Positions 1 to 12,900 of a stretch of 64,000 nucleotides of DNA are shown here, piece by piece. Under the pieces are notes generated by a model that saw nothing but the letters and a program-made list of their open reading frames with translations, had not been told where the DNA came from and did no database searches. Position numbers and translations under genes: made by a program. The stretch is from Sthenelais limicola (taxonomy: Eukaryota > Annelida > Polychaeta > Phyllodocida > Sigalionidae). The DNA lies in contig OW804100.1 of the NCBI GenBank assembly GCA_942159475.1, forward strand, positions 7,022,127 through 7,086,126, given 5' to 3'. Within the stretch, counting starts at the first letter, position 1. The number at the start of each line of letters is the position of its first letter.

Positions 1-412
1 GCAAGGTTAAAATAATTTGGTTCGAAGAAATTGGGTTTTGGTTACATTAAAGCTGCAAGATCGAGTAACAACTATTTTTCTTCAATTTGTTCATCATTTC
101 ATTAGATCTACTAACACTGAAGATTTTATATTTTAATATCGAATATGAAGAATAAACGAATGTTTAAACATATTTATATTTCATATCAAAAGTTGTTATA
201 TTTTAATTATTGTGCCTTTTGCAATTTAGGGAGAGAAATGATGTCACTGGGGACAGAAGGTCGAAATGTTGGATGGGAAATATCGCTAAGGCATTAATTA
301 AATTAAGTATTCACCTTGGTTTCTCTGCTTTTGCCTACACTTAATAACAATAGAATCTCAAAGTAAAAATGTATGAAGGTTAAGACCCACCCTAGTCACA
401 TGCGTTCTGTAG

Positions 413-3400
413 TTGGCAGTGATGTCCATAAGACCTGAGTCAGCAGGGCCCCATCCTCTCCCCCCACGTGCATCAGCGGCAGGTTGAACGTCTGTACATT
501 AGCCTCTCCTGGACGCTTCATAGTCACCATAGCACACAGCTTGGCTAATGGCAAGGTGCCATGTACACAGAAAGAGTTAGAGTACTATAGGATCTTTCCT
601 CTCAATAGAAATAATTAAACTCCTAAATGGTAAATTCTCTTAGTTAAGCCCATCACGCTATTTAAATTTATAGCAAGAATTCATATTAGTAAATATGGGT
701 GTTATACAGAGCGACTGTAAAATATGGTTGCCACGTTTTTTGTTTAGAGGCGTTTGTATTGTCATCGATAGTATGAGTGTATAACTATTGTAACCTTCAA
801 ACAAATCCCTAATACATGTAATTGCAATCTTGTGTCAGGAGGATTTAAAATCCCCCCCCCCCCCACCCTGATATAATGGTTAATAAAAGTCAATAAAAGT
901 GTGTTTGCTTGCCTTTTGTTAGTAGGTAAGTATTACCTTAGCTATGAGTTGGTCCCTCGTGTTGGGGTAATAGTACCTGCACCACACCTCCATAGGCACA
1001 CCACCTACTCCTCCTCCTGCTCCTGCACAAGCTGAAAAACACACAGAGAAATTGTATTAGAAACTATACTGGTAAATCATGTGACCATCGTAATATTGCT
1101 AACATAAACATTCGCAAAACATTCCTTAACCCCCAACCAAAAATTACTACTTTTAAAACCTCTCCCCTGGTCATTGATTTATAGAAATATAATAAATAAA
1201 ACCCATTTCCATATATAATTCCTAACAGGTGACGTCAAGCCACTCACCAGTGAGTATTTCCCGCTGTACTGGAGTGCCCTCAGGCATGGTAATTTTGTGT
1301 TTGAGTACATCATTAAACACTGGGTCTGGTACACACAGGGTGGTCGCCGTACGGAACGTCTTCAGGCTCAATCCAGCTGTAAGAGGGGTGGGGAAACAGA
1401 ATTAGTTATGTTAAGTATGTTATGTAATTGGAAGTAGATTAGAGTGACAGACATCTTTTATAATTTGTAGCGACTTACTGTAGGAAGTTGAATTAAAATT
1501 AAGATTTTTATTAGCAACACATAGGGTTGTGGGAGTAAATTGTGTACTACATGCTACCTTTTGTGTATATGAAAAGTTTGCCTTTAGTAACGTTTTTATT
1601 GGATCATCTTGTTCACTAAATATGAAGCATGTGAATAAACCTCATCATGTGTTGCACAAGATTTGCACATCAAATCAAAATCTCTTAGCAAACAAAGTTT
1701 CGTAAAGTAGCGGCGACAGAGTTAAAAATTGTCCACACTGATTATGTAATATATAATATATCTCCTCTTAAACTTGTGAGATGAAGAAAACAAAGATATA
1801 TATTATGTATTTACCATGAACGACAGCGGGGCCACTGTGAGGGTGTGTCTGTGTCTGAGAAGGGAAGTGGTACTGGATGAAGCAGTCAGCCTCTCCCCAT
1901 ATCATAGTCTCTAGTAGCTTCAGTCCTCTTACTCCTTCCACACTTACCTCAAACACATGCTCAACTAGAAATACACCAGAAGGTAATATAAGTATAAGTA
2001 GAGTATCTAAATCATGATTAGAACCTGATTGTATATTCAAGTACTAACAATTGATTTACCAAATTCTGGTATAGCTGAACTGGATACAGCCAGGTAAACC
2101 ATCATACAAAAGAGACATAACATATCCGGTGGCACATCATTCACGTCTTATTATTCTAGATTCTAGTTTAAAACCTGAAAGAAAAGTTACGATAAGTAGG
2201 ACTTACTTATATTCTCTGAACTTGTGTGGTGCATGGGACCATGGCCCCCATCATGAAGATCTTTCCTATGAAGAAAAACACGTTTAATGCGATAAAATGT
2301 CAGATAGCTCTACATGTGTATGAATGAGAGTGTGGAATCGTTCATTGACCTAATTCACTTTTTTGAAATTTGAGTAACATACATCCGAGATACTTGAATA
2401 ATTGTTTTTTAATGGGGATTTACCTTGATAAAATATGAGATAACAAGTAAAAGTGTAAAAGATTTGGATACTAACTCTTATTGGAGTTAGTATGAAAGCA
2501 TATGTGTCTGGGGTTGGGGACAGAGGCACTAGGGACGCCAGGAAAGTAATGTGATTCACACCTGCATACATATATACATCCATGCATACATACAGACACC
2601 ATGTATACATTCATACACCCAGGAGGAGGAGGATGTCCGAGAGAGAGGAGAGAGGAGAGAGGAGAAAGAGAGAACCTTAAGAGAATCGACCACAATATTA
2701 ATTATTACAGCTAATTTACATCACACAGCAATGATTCAACCACCCATATTTGTCTCTTCTTTAGTAGAATATTTAGGATGGTAAGTTATTTTGGTATATC
2801 ATAGATTTTTAAAAATTGAAAGAAGTACTGGACAAGCTGTCTGTCAATCTTTCTCAGTTACTAATGGGGCCTAAATAGCTATTAAGATAATGGTATAAAA
2901 TTTATAAAAAAAAAAAAATCCGTCCTAATGGGATTCTTATGACATTTGCGGTTTGGAGCATTTCAATGGCATTTTGCAGTTGGGAGCAAGACCCTAGACA
3001 ATGTAGATGAAAAAAAAATGAAAAAATTTTTTTTTGTCCTAATGGGATTTTAATGACATTTGCGGTTTGGAGCTTTGAATGGCCTTTTGCGGTTGGGAGC
3101 AAGACCCTAGACAATGTAGATGGAAAAAGAATGAAAAAAAGTCAGGAGGGATGGAGGAGGGGGAGGGATGGAGGAGGAGGAGGAGGAGGAGGAGGGATGG
3201 AGGAGGAGGGATGGAGGAGGAGGGATGGAGGAGGAGGAGGGATGGAGGAGGAGGAGGAGGAGGGATGGAGGAGGAGGAGGAGGAGGAGAAGGAGGGATGG
3301 AGGGTTGGAGGGTGCAAGGTCAGATGAGTGCAAGGTCAGATGACTGCAAGGTTAGGGTGGTTGATTTCTGGGAAAAGTGGTGGCACCACATTAGAAACTT

Positions 3401-4400
3401 TATATAAATGTATTTTCAGTTCTAAACATCACACAGTTATGAAAGAAAGACGAAAAGATATTGTTATGATCATTAGAATACTTCTGCATCAGAATTATTT
3501 TTGTACATCCTTAAATTAAAAAGTTGATAGAACAACTCTGTGACAGCTCTGTGTGGACACCTTTCTTTTATTACCATGTGGTCAGACTTTTATTACACTG
3601 ACTGGGGTGCTAGCACTGGGGTAAAGCTGGTGGTGGTGGGATAATCTGATATCAGCATCTGATATCAGGTCAGCCTCTCATACCTCTCTGTCTGCTCCTT
3701 CCTCTACAGTGGGACCACATCACATGGGTTTAATGTATAAAATATTATCTTGGCTTCTAAACAAAATAGAATTATGGAATAAAGACCAAAAGTTTTCTTA
3801 TGTTAAGGAGAATATATTTACACAGGGCTTATTTGTGTACATCCTTTAATTTAAAAAGTTTGACATCTGGACTGTGGACATCTGGAATTTATTACTCTGT
3901 GGTTACACCATCCCCTAGCCTGGACGGGGCTGGACGGGAACCCTGGGGAGATCGGCGCAAAAGGAAGAGGCCCACACCTTATCAGATAAGGCCCACATCT
4001 CATCAGATAAGGCCCGATAAGAGGAGATCAAAGGCGTGTGGGGAATCAGATTTAAATGTTCATTTATTGCAGAGAAATAAAATCCTGGAAACTCATACTT
4101 CTAACAGCATTCGGCGGTGTGGTTAAATTAAATCTTAAAAAAAAAATCAGCTCTGCACCATTAATACTTTCTGCAATCTGAACTTTCTTCTCAACCTTGG
4201 GAACCCTGGATTTGTAACCTGATATGCCGGCGGACACTTCCGGCGGGACTTTTTCAGTAAACATATAGAATCATATGCACACATATGCTTCAATAATGAC
4301 AAGAGTGAAGGAGATACCTTTCTAAATAATGCAGGGGTCTCTCTGGAGACATCACTGCTGTTGTTCCACTATCTTGCTTCATTCGTTGAAGGCAGGCAAT
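413..4400 (-). CDS. Multi-exon host gene, C2-domain-like protein (partial)
   Basis: Exons read on the minus strand at 4400-4318, 2265-2207, 2074-2060 (15-nt micro-exon), 1964-1815, 1376-1248, 1031-937 and about 562-413. Each junction from 4400 to 937 has AG/GT ends, and the phases chain exactly (2,1,1,1,1,0). That is the main evidence that the gene is real. The 1964-1815 exon contains [14 protein letters not shown] and the 1031-937 exon contains [11 protein letters not shown]; both have the look of C2 beta-sandwich strands. The repeated C2-like pieces recall the centriolar protein C2CD3, but this is an impression and not an alignment. The last exon reads [17 protein letters not shown] in the expected frame, but I find no AG acceptor in the right phase. 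The gene continues past the left edge. Upstream exons probably include 22809-22749 and 50651 onward. Confidence 0.7.
3140..3310 (+). repeat. GGA-rich microsatellite/minisatellite
   Basis: About 170 bp of (GGA)n interrupted by GGGATGGAGGA blocks. Open frames over it on both strands are low-complexity artefacts. Nearby, 2920-3010 and 3035-3125 form a direct repeat (tgggattYtWatgacatttgcggtttggag). Confidence 0.9.
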
Positions 4401-5037
4401 CTGGGAAAATAATTATACAAAAATATTAAATCTTAGTGTCTGCTGGTCGTTGGGTTGGTGTAACCCATACAAACTGAGCAGACAAACTCAAAGCAAAATG
4501 TCTGAACGAGAACGGGACTCGGTAGCCATGCCGTAACTGGCGTGACCAAGCAGCTAGAAATAGTTTAGTAATTTGGATTCCCAGGCGGTTTGGGAGGGTC
4601 GTTTTCGCGACAATGCTTCATTTGTATATATAAAAACAATATTAGGCGGTCAGAAATATAACCAAACTATTAGAACAATCCAATTCAAGGCAGTACACTT
4701 TTCTGGACGTCCCCCGTTAGAGCTCGTATGGCGTGAGCCTCGTTTTCGTATCCAATATGGCGGCGCCCTACCCGACACACATTACAAGCGTATACATATT
4801 GTATGAGGTCGATCCGATCAATTCCGATCGTATAAACATACAAATGGTATGTATGTATGTATTCCTTAAGAACATGCTCCTTATAATTATTTCTAAAATT
4901 TGAGATTTTTACAAAATTCCAAAAACATTAAATATCCCGACATGTCTATCTGACTTTCCTAAAGTTTTATGCTTATACAACTATTTCCCTCTTATGTAAA
5001 TTGACCCAGATTTACGCATCAACCAAAGGCTAGGCAG

Positions 5038-5200
5038 GGGGTCGTTTCATAGGTAGTAACGATGGGTAGCGATCCGTAACGATTAACGATGTTAGCGATA
5101 TATCGCTATGCCATTTCATAATCAACGATGATAACGATATATCGTTATACATCGCTATACATCGTAAAAAATAGCGGAGATTATTTTGAGCTCCGCTAAA
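5038..5200 (+). repeat. Harbinger left terminal inverted repeat and subterminal array
   Basis: The 26-bp TIR is followed by about ten aacgat/agcgat units, including palindromic gcgatatatcgc and an ataacgatatatcgttat palindrome. Ends with agcggagattattttgagctccgct. These are likely binding sites for the transposition proteins. Confidence 0.85.
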
Positions 5201-5376
5201 ATTTTAATCATCTGCTAGATGATTTTTAAATGATTTAATATGATGGATAATACTTCTTATTAATATTTTTACCATTTTTTGCCAGTAAATCGTTAAAAAA
5301 ATAATATAAAATTACATAGAAACATTTTCCACGTAATGATGTCACACATTGCCAAGGTCATTCTCCTTGAATCGCA

Positions 5377-8285
5377 ATGGATAACGTCGACGAAGCACCG
5401 GAGAGGAGAGTACGTGAGAGGAAAGTATATCGGGTGAGGGTGGACCCCTTTACCGAATTTTATACACCGAGAAGGTTTATGGCAAGATTTCGGCTAGATC
5501 AGGCAACAGTTGAGATGCTGGCCGACGAGTATGGGGCATCTGCCTATGCCGCAACCTTAGGAACAGGAGTCGGCAAAGGATTGTCGCACAGAGAAAGGGT
5601 AAGATTATATTATTCATGGTAACAGAATTTATTTGATTTTGATAGGAATGATACTTTTAATTGCTATCGTATCAGAACTGAGAAAAAACTGCATTAAAAA
5701 TACATAATGCCTGCTTGGATTTCCACTACCGACTGAATAGTGGCAAGAGTTTGCTCGCGCTTTTATACTTTGTGGAAGTGTCCGGTCCAAAACAAGCCAC
5801 GCCCACTTCTACTGTTTGAGTCGTAGTATTGCCCCGCCTACTTGCCTCCTTACCGAACACTTTCTGCTGTTTACTTATAGGTAACATAATGTGTCATAAT
5901 AGTGGCAAGAGTAAATTCTATGGTAAAGTTGATTAGACATGAAAGAGGGGCCGCAAATCGTTACTTGTTGTCATAAGGTAACATAATGTGTCATAATAGT
6001 GGCAAGAGTAAATTAATTAGTGTTCGTAGAAGTGTTCCTACCAAGACAAATTCCGTCAGCTAGTTAACAACAAGTTTTTTTTATTTATTGTCATTTTTTA
6101 TTTTAGGTTTGCTTGGCTTTGCGCTATTATGCGACTGGGGGGCACTACCGCCTCATCGCCGACACACAGCATGTCTCGACCGCTACTGTTTGTCGTGCCA
6201 TCGCATCAGTTACTTTATACCTCCAGCACAACCATGAGAGATATATCCGATGGCCTGAAGCTGAAGAGTACCCGGCAGTGGCAAGAGGGTTCTACGGAAA
6301 AGCGGGTTTCCCACGGGTTATAGGAGCTATAGATGGTACTCATATACCAATCATGAAGGCAATCGAGGACGAAAGGGTGTTTGTCAACAGGAAGGGGTAC
6401 CACTCTCTGAACGTTATGGTATGTGTTTAAATTTAATCATATTTAAATATTATTAATTAAGTAGACGACAAAATCCGATCCACTTTCTTTATGTTGATGA
6501 ACGTTCTCCACATACATATTGGTGTAGACACTACAACGTGCAAAAGCTGGCTGTACTTTAGTAATACATGTTGCCTGCTTGGCTGCCTACTAGACACTAC
6601 AAAGTGGCAAGAGTTTGCTCGCGCTTTTATACTTTGTGAAAGTGTCCGATCCAAAACAAGCCACGCCCACTTTTCTCCTTAACGTATACTTTGTCTTTGT
6701 TTATAGGTACATTTGCTGGATTTGCAGTAACTTTGCATTGCTATTGCTGTTGAACTAGATTTTTATTACTGAAATATTAATAATGATACATATATTTGTT
6801 CATATATATTCCAGTGTGTTGTTGATTCCCAGATGATTTTTACGTACGTAAACCCCAGGATGCCAGGGGGTTCACATGACGCCTATGTTTTTGGAACCTC
6901 AGGCCTGCACAGGGAGCTAGAGGAGGACGTCGCAGAGGGCTTCACACTGCTTGGGGATTCTGGGTAGGTAGGATTGCACAGTATTGAAACGTTCAAATCT
7001 CTCCTGAAAAACTGGTTAAAAAAACTCTCCTTTAACATGTGATTTGAAACTGTTTTTCAGCTCTGTTTAGTTTGACACTGTTTTCCCCAATGGTGCGGTA
7101 CAAACAACAGATGACCCAATTTCCTCACTAACCTTATGACAACAAGTAACGATTTGAGGCCCCTCTTTCATGTCTAATCAACTTTACCATAGAATTCACC
7201 AATAGTCCGGTTCAAACAATTATGAAGTCTCTGTCACAGCAAGAGGTTTTCGTCTACTATGTATGTTATCTCATCACAGTGATTGGACAATACCAGTGAT
7301 GTTTCGTGATATGTTCATTTACTTTGCATTAATATATTAATATGTGTTAAATATTTTTTCAGATACCCTCTGTGTGATTATTTGCTGACACCAGTACAGC
7401 AACCCGCCAACCCTGGAGAAGAGGCGTACAACCGCGCCCATTGCTCCACCAGGTCAATCATTGAGCAGGCATTTGGCTTGCTGAAGATGCGCTTCAGGTG
7501 AGACCATACCTTGTATATGATATAATATAATATTTTAATTTAATGTCTTTGTGAAAGTGTCCGGCAGGAATGCTACTGTCAATTTTCTGTCATATTAGAA
7601 CTGAGAAAATATTGCATTAATAATACAAGTTGCCTGCTTGGATTTCCAATAGACACTGAATAGTGGCAAGAGTTTTCTCGCGCTTTTATACTTTGTGAAA
7701 GTGTCTGATCCAAACAAGCCACGCCCACCTCTACTGTTTGAGTCGTAGTATTGCCCCGCCCACTTGCCTCCTTACCGCACACTTTGTGATTGCTTATACG
7801 TATTTCTACCCCCAAGTTTATGAATATTAAAAGCTTAGTATGGAATTCGATGCAAATGTGTCAATACAATAATCGGGGCCTAGCTTGGAAATTATTGTGT
7901 CTACGAGGTTAGTTCTTAATGTCTACAGAAGAATTTATTTAGTGGAGCACATATATTTCTGGATTAATATGAATTAACCAAAATAATATGTTTCCTTTCT
8001 TTCCCACTTTAATTTCTCCTCAATTTTTTTAATATTTTCAGGTGCCTGACAGGCTCGGGGGGCTTCATTATGAGCCAGCCCGGTCGATGTAGCGCGATGG
8101 TTTTAGCCATAACATGCCTGCACAACCTGGCGATTCGCCGTGGGGTCCAGCTGGATGGGATAGAGCCGCCAGATGCAGTAGCCATGTACCCACAGCCCAA
8201 CAACGAGCGTGAGAGGGAGATGAGACCCAGGGGTATTGAGCGCAGAAATGTCCTGATCGAGTATTTTGCTGAACCCGATAATTAA
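5377..8285 (+). CDS. PIF/Harbinger DDE transposase (HARBI1-like), five exons, 353 aa
   Basis: Exons 5377-5598, 6107-6418, 6815-6963, 7363-7497 and 8042-8285 have GT-AG junctions, total 1062 nt and are open throughout. The length, 353 residues, is close to vertebrate HARBI1 (about 350). Catalytic acids can be placed: Asp150 in VIGAIDGTHI, Asp226 in LLGDSGYPL, Glu262 in STRSIIEQAFG. The 36-residue Asp-Glu spacing is the one I recall for animal HARBI1. The N-terminal part (about 85-115) looks like a helix-turn-helix. The protein would cut and join the element ends in the nucleus, recruited there by its Myb partner. AATAAA overlaps the stop codon (8284-8289). The gene converges with the minus-strand Myb gene, 43 bp apart. 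Introns 1, 2 and 3 hold dispersed element-specific repeats. No disabling mutation is seen. Confidence 0.93.
5706..5870 (+). repeat. Harbinger-internal dispersed repeat, copy 1 (CACCC/GC-box module)
   Basis: About 160 bp running from tgcctgcttgg through agtttgctcgcgcttttata and aagccacgcccac to ccttaccgaacact. The same module recurs in the same orientation at about 6563-6690, 7621-7790, 9477-9640 and 13369-13525. Shorter pieces lie at 7551-7567, 10757-10835, 11143-11170 and 12936-12975. CCACGCCCAC and CCCCGCC are KLF/SP1-type boxes. I see no copy outside the transposon. Confidence 0.85.
5880..6013 (+). repeat. Short direct repeat in transposase intron 1
   Basis: ggtaacataatgtgtcataa and the following agtggcaagagtaaatt occur at 5880-5914 and 5978-6013. 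The intervening ~60 bp (attagacatgaaagaggggc) recurs inverted at about 7131-7190 in intron 3. Confidence 0.8.
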
Positions 8286-8328
8286 TAAATTTACTGACAA
8301 ACGATTATGTGATTTTCTATTTTTTTAT

Positions 8329-9313
8329 TTACTGTACATGCTCATCAGCTGCTGCAGCTGCCGCCGGCTGTCGTCCTCTGATACTTGACTCCATAGCCCC
8401 GGCAACACCTAAATGAAATACAAAAAAAATAATAAAGTAAATCCCAACTTATCTATAAAGCAATTTATTATTTATTTTTTAGCACATAATTATATAGAAA
8501 CTAGATATGAATGTACCATGACAATAAAAGTGTAGTATGGTACGTAGGAATAGGATGGAATATAACACAAATGTCCATTCATAAAGAATTGTTATTTATG
8601 TACCTTCGATTCCAATTTTGCCATAGTAATCTAAGGCCATCATTTCATTAGGCGTCAATTTAGCCTTGTCTGGCACAGCTCCCGCCCCTGACTTCTTGAG
8701 GTATTTCCCCTCCAGAATTCCGTGCTGCAAAAATAAAAAACAACAATGCACAAACATGAAATTATCAAAAAAAAATTCTAACCCCAGGCAATTCCTAGGG
8801 CGATTTGTAGCAACAAATTTATTATTTCAGAAATAATAACAATTGAGCTCTAACACACCTTAACCTTGGCCTGGGAAATAAAATAGCCTTTCTTCTCTTC
8901 ACACTTCGCTTGTGATCTTCCTACTGTGCTCACAGCATTGACGTTGTCTGTGATCATAAACAGAAGTTGGAAACATAAATAAGAAAATACAGTTTTTCAT
9001 CTCAATGCCAGTAGATATATTATCAGTTGTAATTTGACTTTTAATCGCGTGTTTTTCCGCCTAATGCAAAGAGCATTGTAGCCACAAATCTAGCTTCGAA
9101 TGTCATCTACATAATATAAATATTGACATAACATTGAATTAAATAATGTCACTCACCAACTATCTCCTGCCAAGCCCTCTGCTTCCTTTTTTCGGTCCCA
9201 GAGTGGCCCCGATGGTATGCCTGCAGCGTTTTTTTGTGCCGCAGCAAACCCGTGAAGAGGGCCGTTACCTCTGCTTGTGACCACTTGGGCTCTCTTACTT
9301 TTTGTGAAGATAC
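8329..9313 (-). CDS. Harbinger Myb/SANT-like accessory protein 1 (first exon not found)
   Basis: Exons 9313-9157, 8947-8859, 8724-8604 and 8408-8329 are phase-consistent (0,1,0,1) and give 148 residues plus an unseen start exon. REPKWSQAEVTALF starts a Myb/SANT-like helix and RAWQEIVDNVNAV follows, with the typical basic third-helix region in the next exon. In known Harbingers this partner binds the subterminal DNA and carries the transposase into the nucleus. AATAAA overlaps the stop at about 8329-8324. No convincing ATG exon is visible upstream. Because exon 1 of the second Myb gene (14491-14474) also ends in phase 0, alternative splicing from that exon is possible. Exon lengths 89 and 121 are identical to those of the second Myb gene. 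Confidence 0.8.
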
Positions 9314-9952
9314 CTTATAAAATAAGAAATAGTTGTTGTGAAATATTACAATTTCACGAAATAAAAAACATAAATACCTAAAAGCGCAGAGTCGATTAGA
9401 TTCTTATTTGTCTAGATTTATTTCTATGGGAAGGCAAATTCTGTCCTATGGGACATTTGGTATTCATTATTAATACATGTTGCCTGCTCGGCTTTCCACT
9501 AGAGACTGTATAGTGGCAAGAGTTTGCTCGCGGTTTTATACTTTGTGATAGTGTCCGGTCCAAAACAAGCCACGCCCACTTCTACTGTTTGAGTCGTAGT
9601 ATTGCCCCGCCTACTTGCCTCCTTACCGAACACTTTTATGTTTTAGTAGTGCCTGGACCTTGTACTTGTATATATGTACTAATTGCTTATTGAATTTGAA
9701 TTTGAATCGATTTCTATGCACGCTTCATTGAGTATAGTGAGCTTCTACGGCTACCCGACTGACTAGCCTCGTAAGTAGGTCATAGAAAAGTATTATGGCT
9801 GCCGTGGTGAGTGCAGGTGTTGCTGTACGAATAACTTTTATATTTATACGTGTATTTAAAGATGGAAAGACCATAACACAGAATTAAGCCTTTTTTTTCC
9901 GGAAAAAAAGGCACAAAAAACCAATCCTTTATTGAGATGAACAAAATACGTT

Positions 9953-12900
9953 TCACATGATAAAAGAAGCCAAAAGACGATTGGGCTTCTTTATTTGCCT
10001 CTTAGGCCGCTCCTGGCGTTCATTCTCTGCTGGCACTTTCTGATCTTGCCGTGGTTCCCGTGGTTCCTCCTCCTCCTCCTTCTCCTCGGCCACATCGTCA
10101 GATACGTTGGCCTCTCCCCCCTCTCCCCCCTCATCGAGTGTTACACCTGGAAAAAAAATAGCACAATATACATATGAATTTAACCTACATTTCACAAATT
10201 GCATGAGTGGCAGTTTACTTTCCGTGGAAAAATCAGTAGGTGGTGAAACATTAGTCCAATGTTATCCGATTACCTATACTGCCCGTAGAGGGAGCCACTT
10301 CTGTTTTTTTCGGGGAATTTCCGATCGTGTTTAACAATATGAGAATACATGTTGTTGATTATTGTTTTTGTTACCTACCTTCTATCATTTGGCGGAGGGC
10401 GGACACATCCTTTGCCATTGATGTGGTGGCCTTCAACAATTCGGTTAGCAAACCCTTGCACTCTTCACCAATGGTGCGTGTGGCTGCTATATGCATTGAG
10501 TCCTGTGTCATAAGCTCCTCTCCTGCCTTGACACTATCAAGCACAGCATTAACGTTGTCCCCGACCTTCTTGATAGCGGATCCCAAATCTGTAGTTGACA
10601 CAAAATATGTTCATCTATCTCAGTATCTGTATAGTATCTGTATAATTGTCGAAGCGTTTAATTAAAACATCTGACATTTCTCTATTTGAATTTATGAACA
10701 TTTAAAGTGTATTCTGGAACTGATATCAAATGTGGCTGTACGTTAATAATACATCATTACATGTTGCCTGCGTGGCTGTCGACTGGACACTACAACATTG
10801 CAAGAGTTTGCTCGTGCTTTTATGCTTTATGCCATAATTCAATGTTAAATCTCCAATGGTTCAGTTCAAACTTAGAATCGTGATTAGCATATCAAGATTT
10901 CTATGTTAAATAAATCGATTGTTTTGTACCGCACACATCGTTCTGGTATAAATAGCGGAGAGAATCAGCAGCAACTCATACCGCTATTCGCCGCCAAGCA
11001 CAGGATTCCATGCACTTAGCAGCCACCATAGGAAACCACCTACAGCTTTGATAAGAGTTCTGTTATATTCAATACCTTTCACCGCAAGAAACAACCCACT
11101 GCTTGAGAAAGAGTTTTGTTATATTCAATACACATACCTTATCACGCCCACTTCTACTGTGATTGCTTATGCTGCACGATTAAATGTCAGTAACTATTTA
11201 TTAATTAATTCTTTTATTAATTAATTTTTTATTTTTTTTACGTACCGACTGTAGGCATGTTGGGTTTGTCAGCCATTGGGGTACAGCGCTGCCTGGTAGG
11301 GGCTGCCAGTGGTGTGGAGCATAGTGGCTGGGCCTGGGGCTGTCTGCATGCTGCCACAAACGAGAATTTTTGCCGTACTGGGCTGGCATCAGGGCTGCTC
11401 ACAATGAGGGGTCTTGTCCGGGGTCTCTTGGCGTGCAGGATGGGGGAAGATGTGTTCGAACCACTGCAGTTCTCAGTCCCATTCGCAGTCTCATCCTCTG
11501 GTATGTTGTGTGGGACTGTGAGTTCTGGGTTAGCATTAGCATTAGCAGCAGATTCAGCAGATTCAACCAAGTGGGGGGACACAGGGCGCACCCCCTCCAC
11601 ATGGGACTCGGCGGTATCATTGGCGGTATCATTGGCAGCTGCCACTCTGCGTGTTACTGCAGCAGTCCCAAGGGCCTTTGCCTCTCTTATTTTCAGTTGT
11701 AGAGCAGTCGGGAGGGCTGCAAAAACAGTGAAATTTATGATGTAAAATAGATTCCTGAAATTACACATCAATACATAGTTCACAAGGTTGGCCAGTGAAG
11801 GACATAAAGTTAGCTGATGCGGTAGAGGCGAGAGCTCATTTGAGTCTGTACAGAACTATTGTGATTTGAATATAAGTATTATTATTTTTTTTAGATTTTA
11901 TTTCCACTGGGTACATCACCTCCAAGAGGAGTAGGATTTTACGGTGTAACCCAGCTTGGGTTAAGAATTGATTAAGTACATACGATAGTAGAGGGATACT
12001 ATACAAGGTGAAAGACAACCTCTTGCTTTGAGAGAGACTTCATGTTGTTTGAACTGAACTATTGGAGAAATCAGTGTTAAAGTTGATTAGGTAAGAAAAA
12101 GGGACTTCAAATCGCAACATGTTGTCATATTAGAATGATATAACAGATCATATCTTGTTTGGACTGTACCATTGGGAGAAACAGTGTTAAACTAAAAAGG
12201 AGTGAAATACATCTTCAAATCACATGTTGCCATTGCATTTGTGTGGGAAGATGAACTTTAAAGTAAATAATTGATGTTTTACTTAAGTTATAATATTATT
12301 ATAATATTTTATTATAATTATTGGTATTCATAAGTGATATAGTTTGGCAATACATGTATAAGTACTCACCAAGAATCGGGACCATGTCGAAATAAACAAG
12401 GCACATCATTTCTGAGGCCACCAATCTATCCCGTATTGGGATCAGCTGCGATTCTGTCGATGATCCGTAGTCTTTGTTCAGCGATGAGTGCTGAAGCAAA
12501 AAATAATGAAATACAGCTATATTGTAGTTCTTTGTAGTTCGAAATGAATTTCACAGCCTCACTGGCAAGGTTTCTCTAACTAGTTATACTATATCATGTC
12601 TTCCTTCCAAGATCACATACCCTGTAGTTGAAAGCTATTTTTTAAATACATTAATGATGTGAACCTACCTTGGTGAAGCAGGCTGACTTGTAATAGGTCA
12701 GTTTTGCGGCACACTTTGCAGGCGTCCGCTTATAGTAGGACACAGAATTGATGTGCGCTAAAAAAAATAGTTATTTATTAGTTTGTTATTTATTTCTAGA
12801 AATTAGGGCGGATGAAGGGTGGTTTTGGGTGGGGGCCAGAAATCGTTGTGTTCACAAAGTTTTGAATATTATCTACGGTATCCACTATGTACTAAACATG

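Noticed and set aside
3053..3407. Several open frames over the GGA repeat
   Set aside because: Overlapping low-complexity frames on both strands; Arg/Gly/Glu or Ser/Pro only.
9795..9815. Plus-strand atggctgccgtg|gtgagt as a first exon inside Harbinger
   Set aside because: Only four codons before a donor, no matching downstream plus exon; the transposase has its own start at 5377. A similar word at 34078 looks like a YY1-type site.
11257..11745. 162-codon plus frame
   Set aside because: Antisense shadow of the large exon of the second Myb gene.
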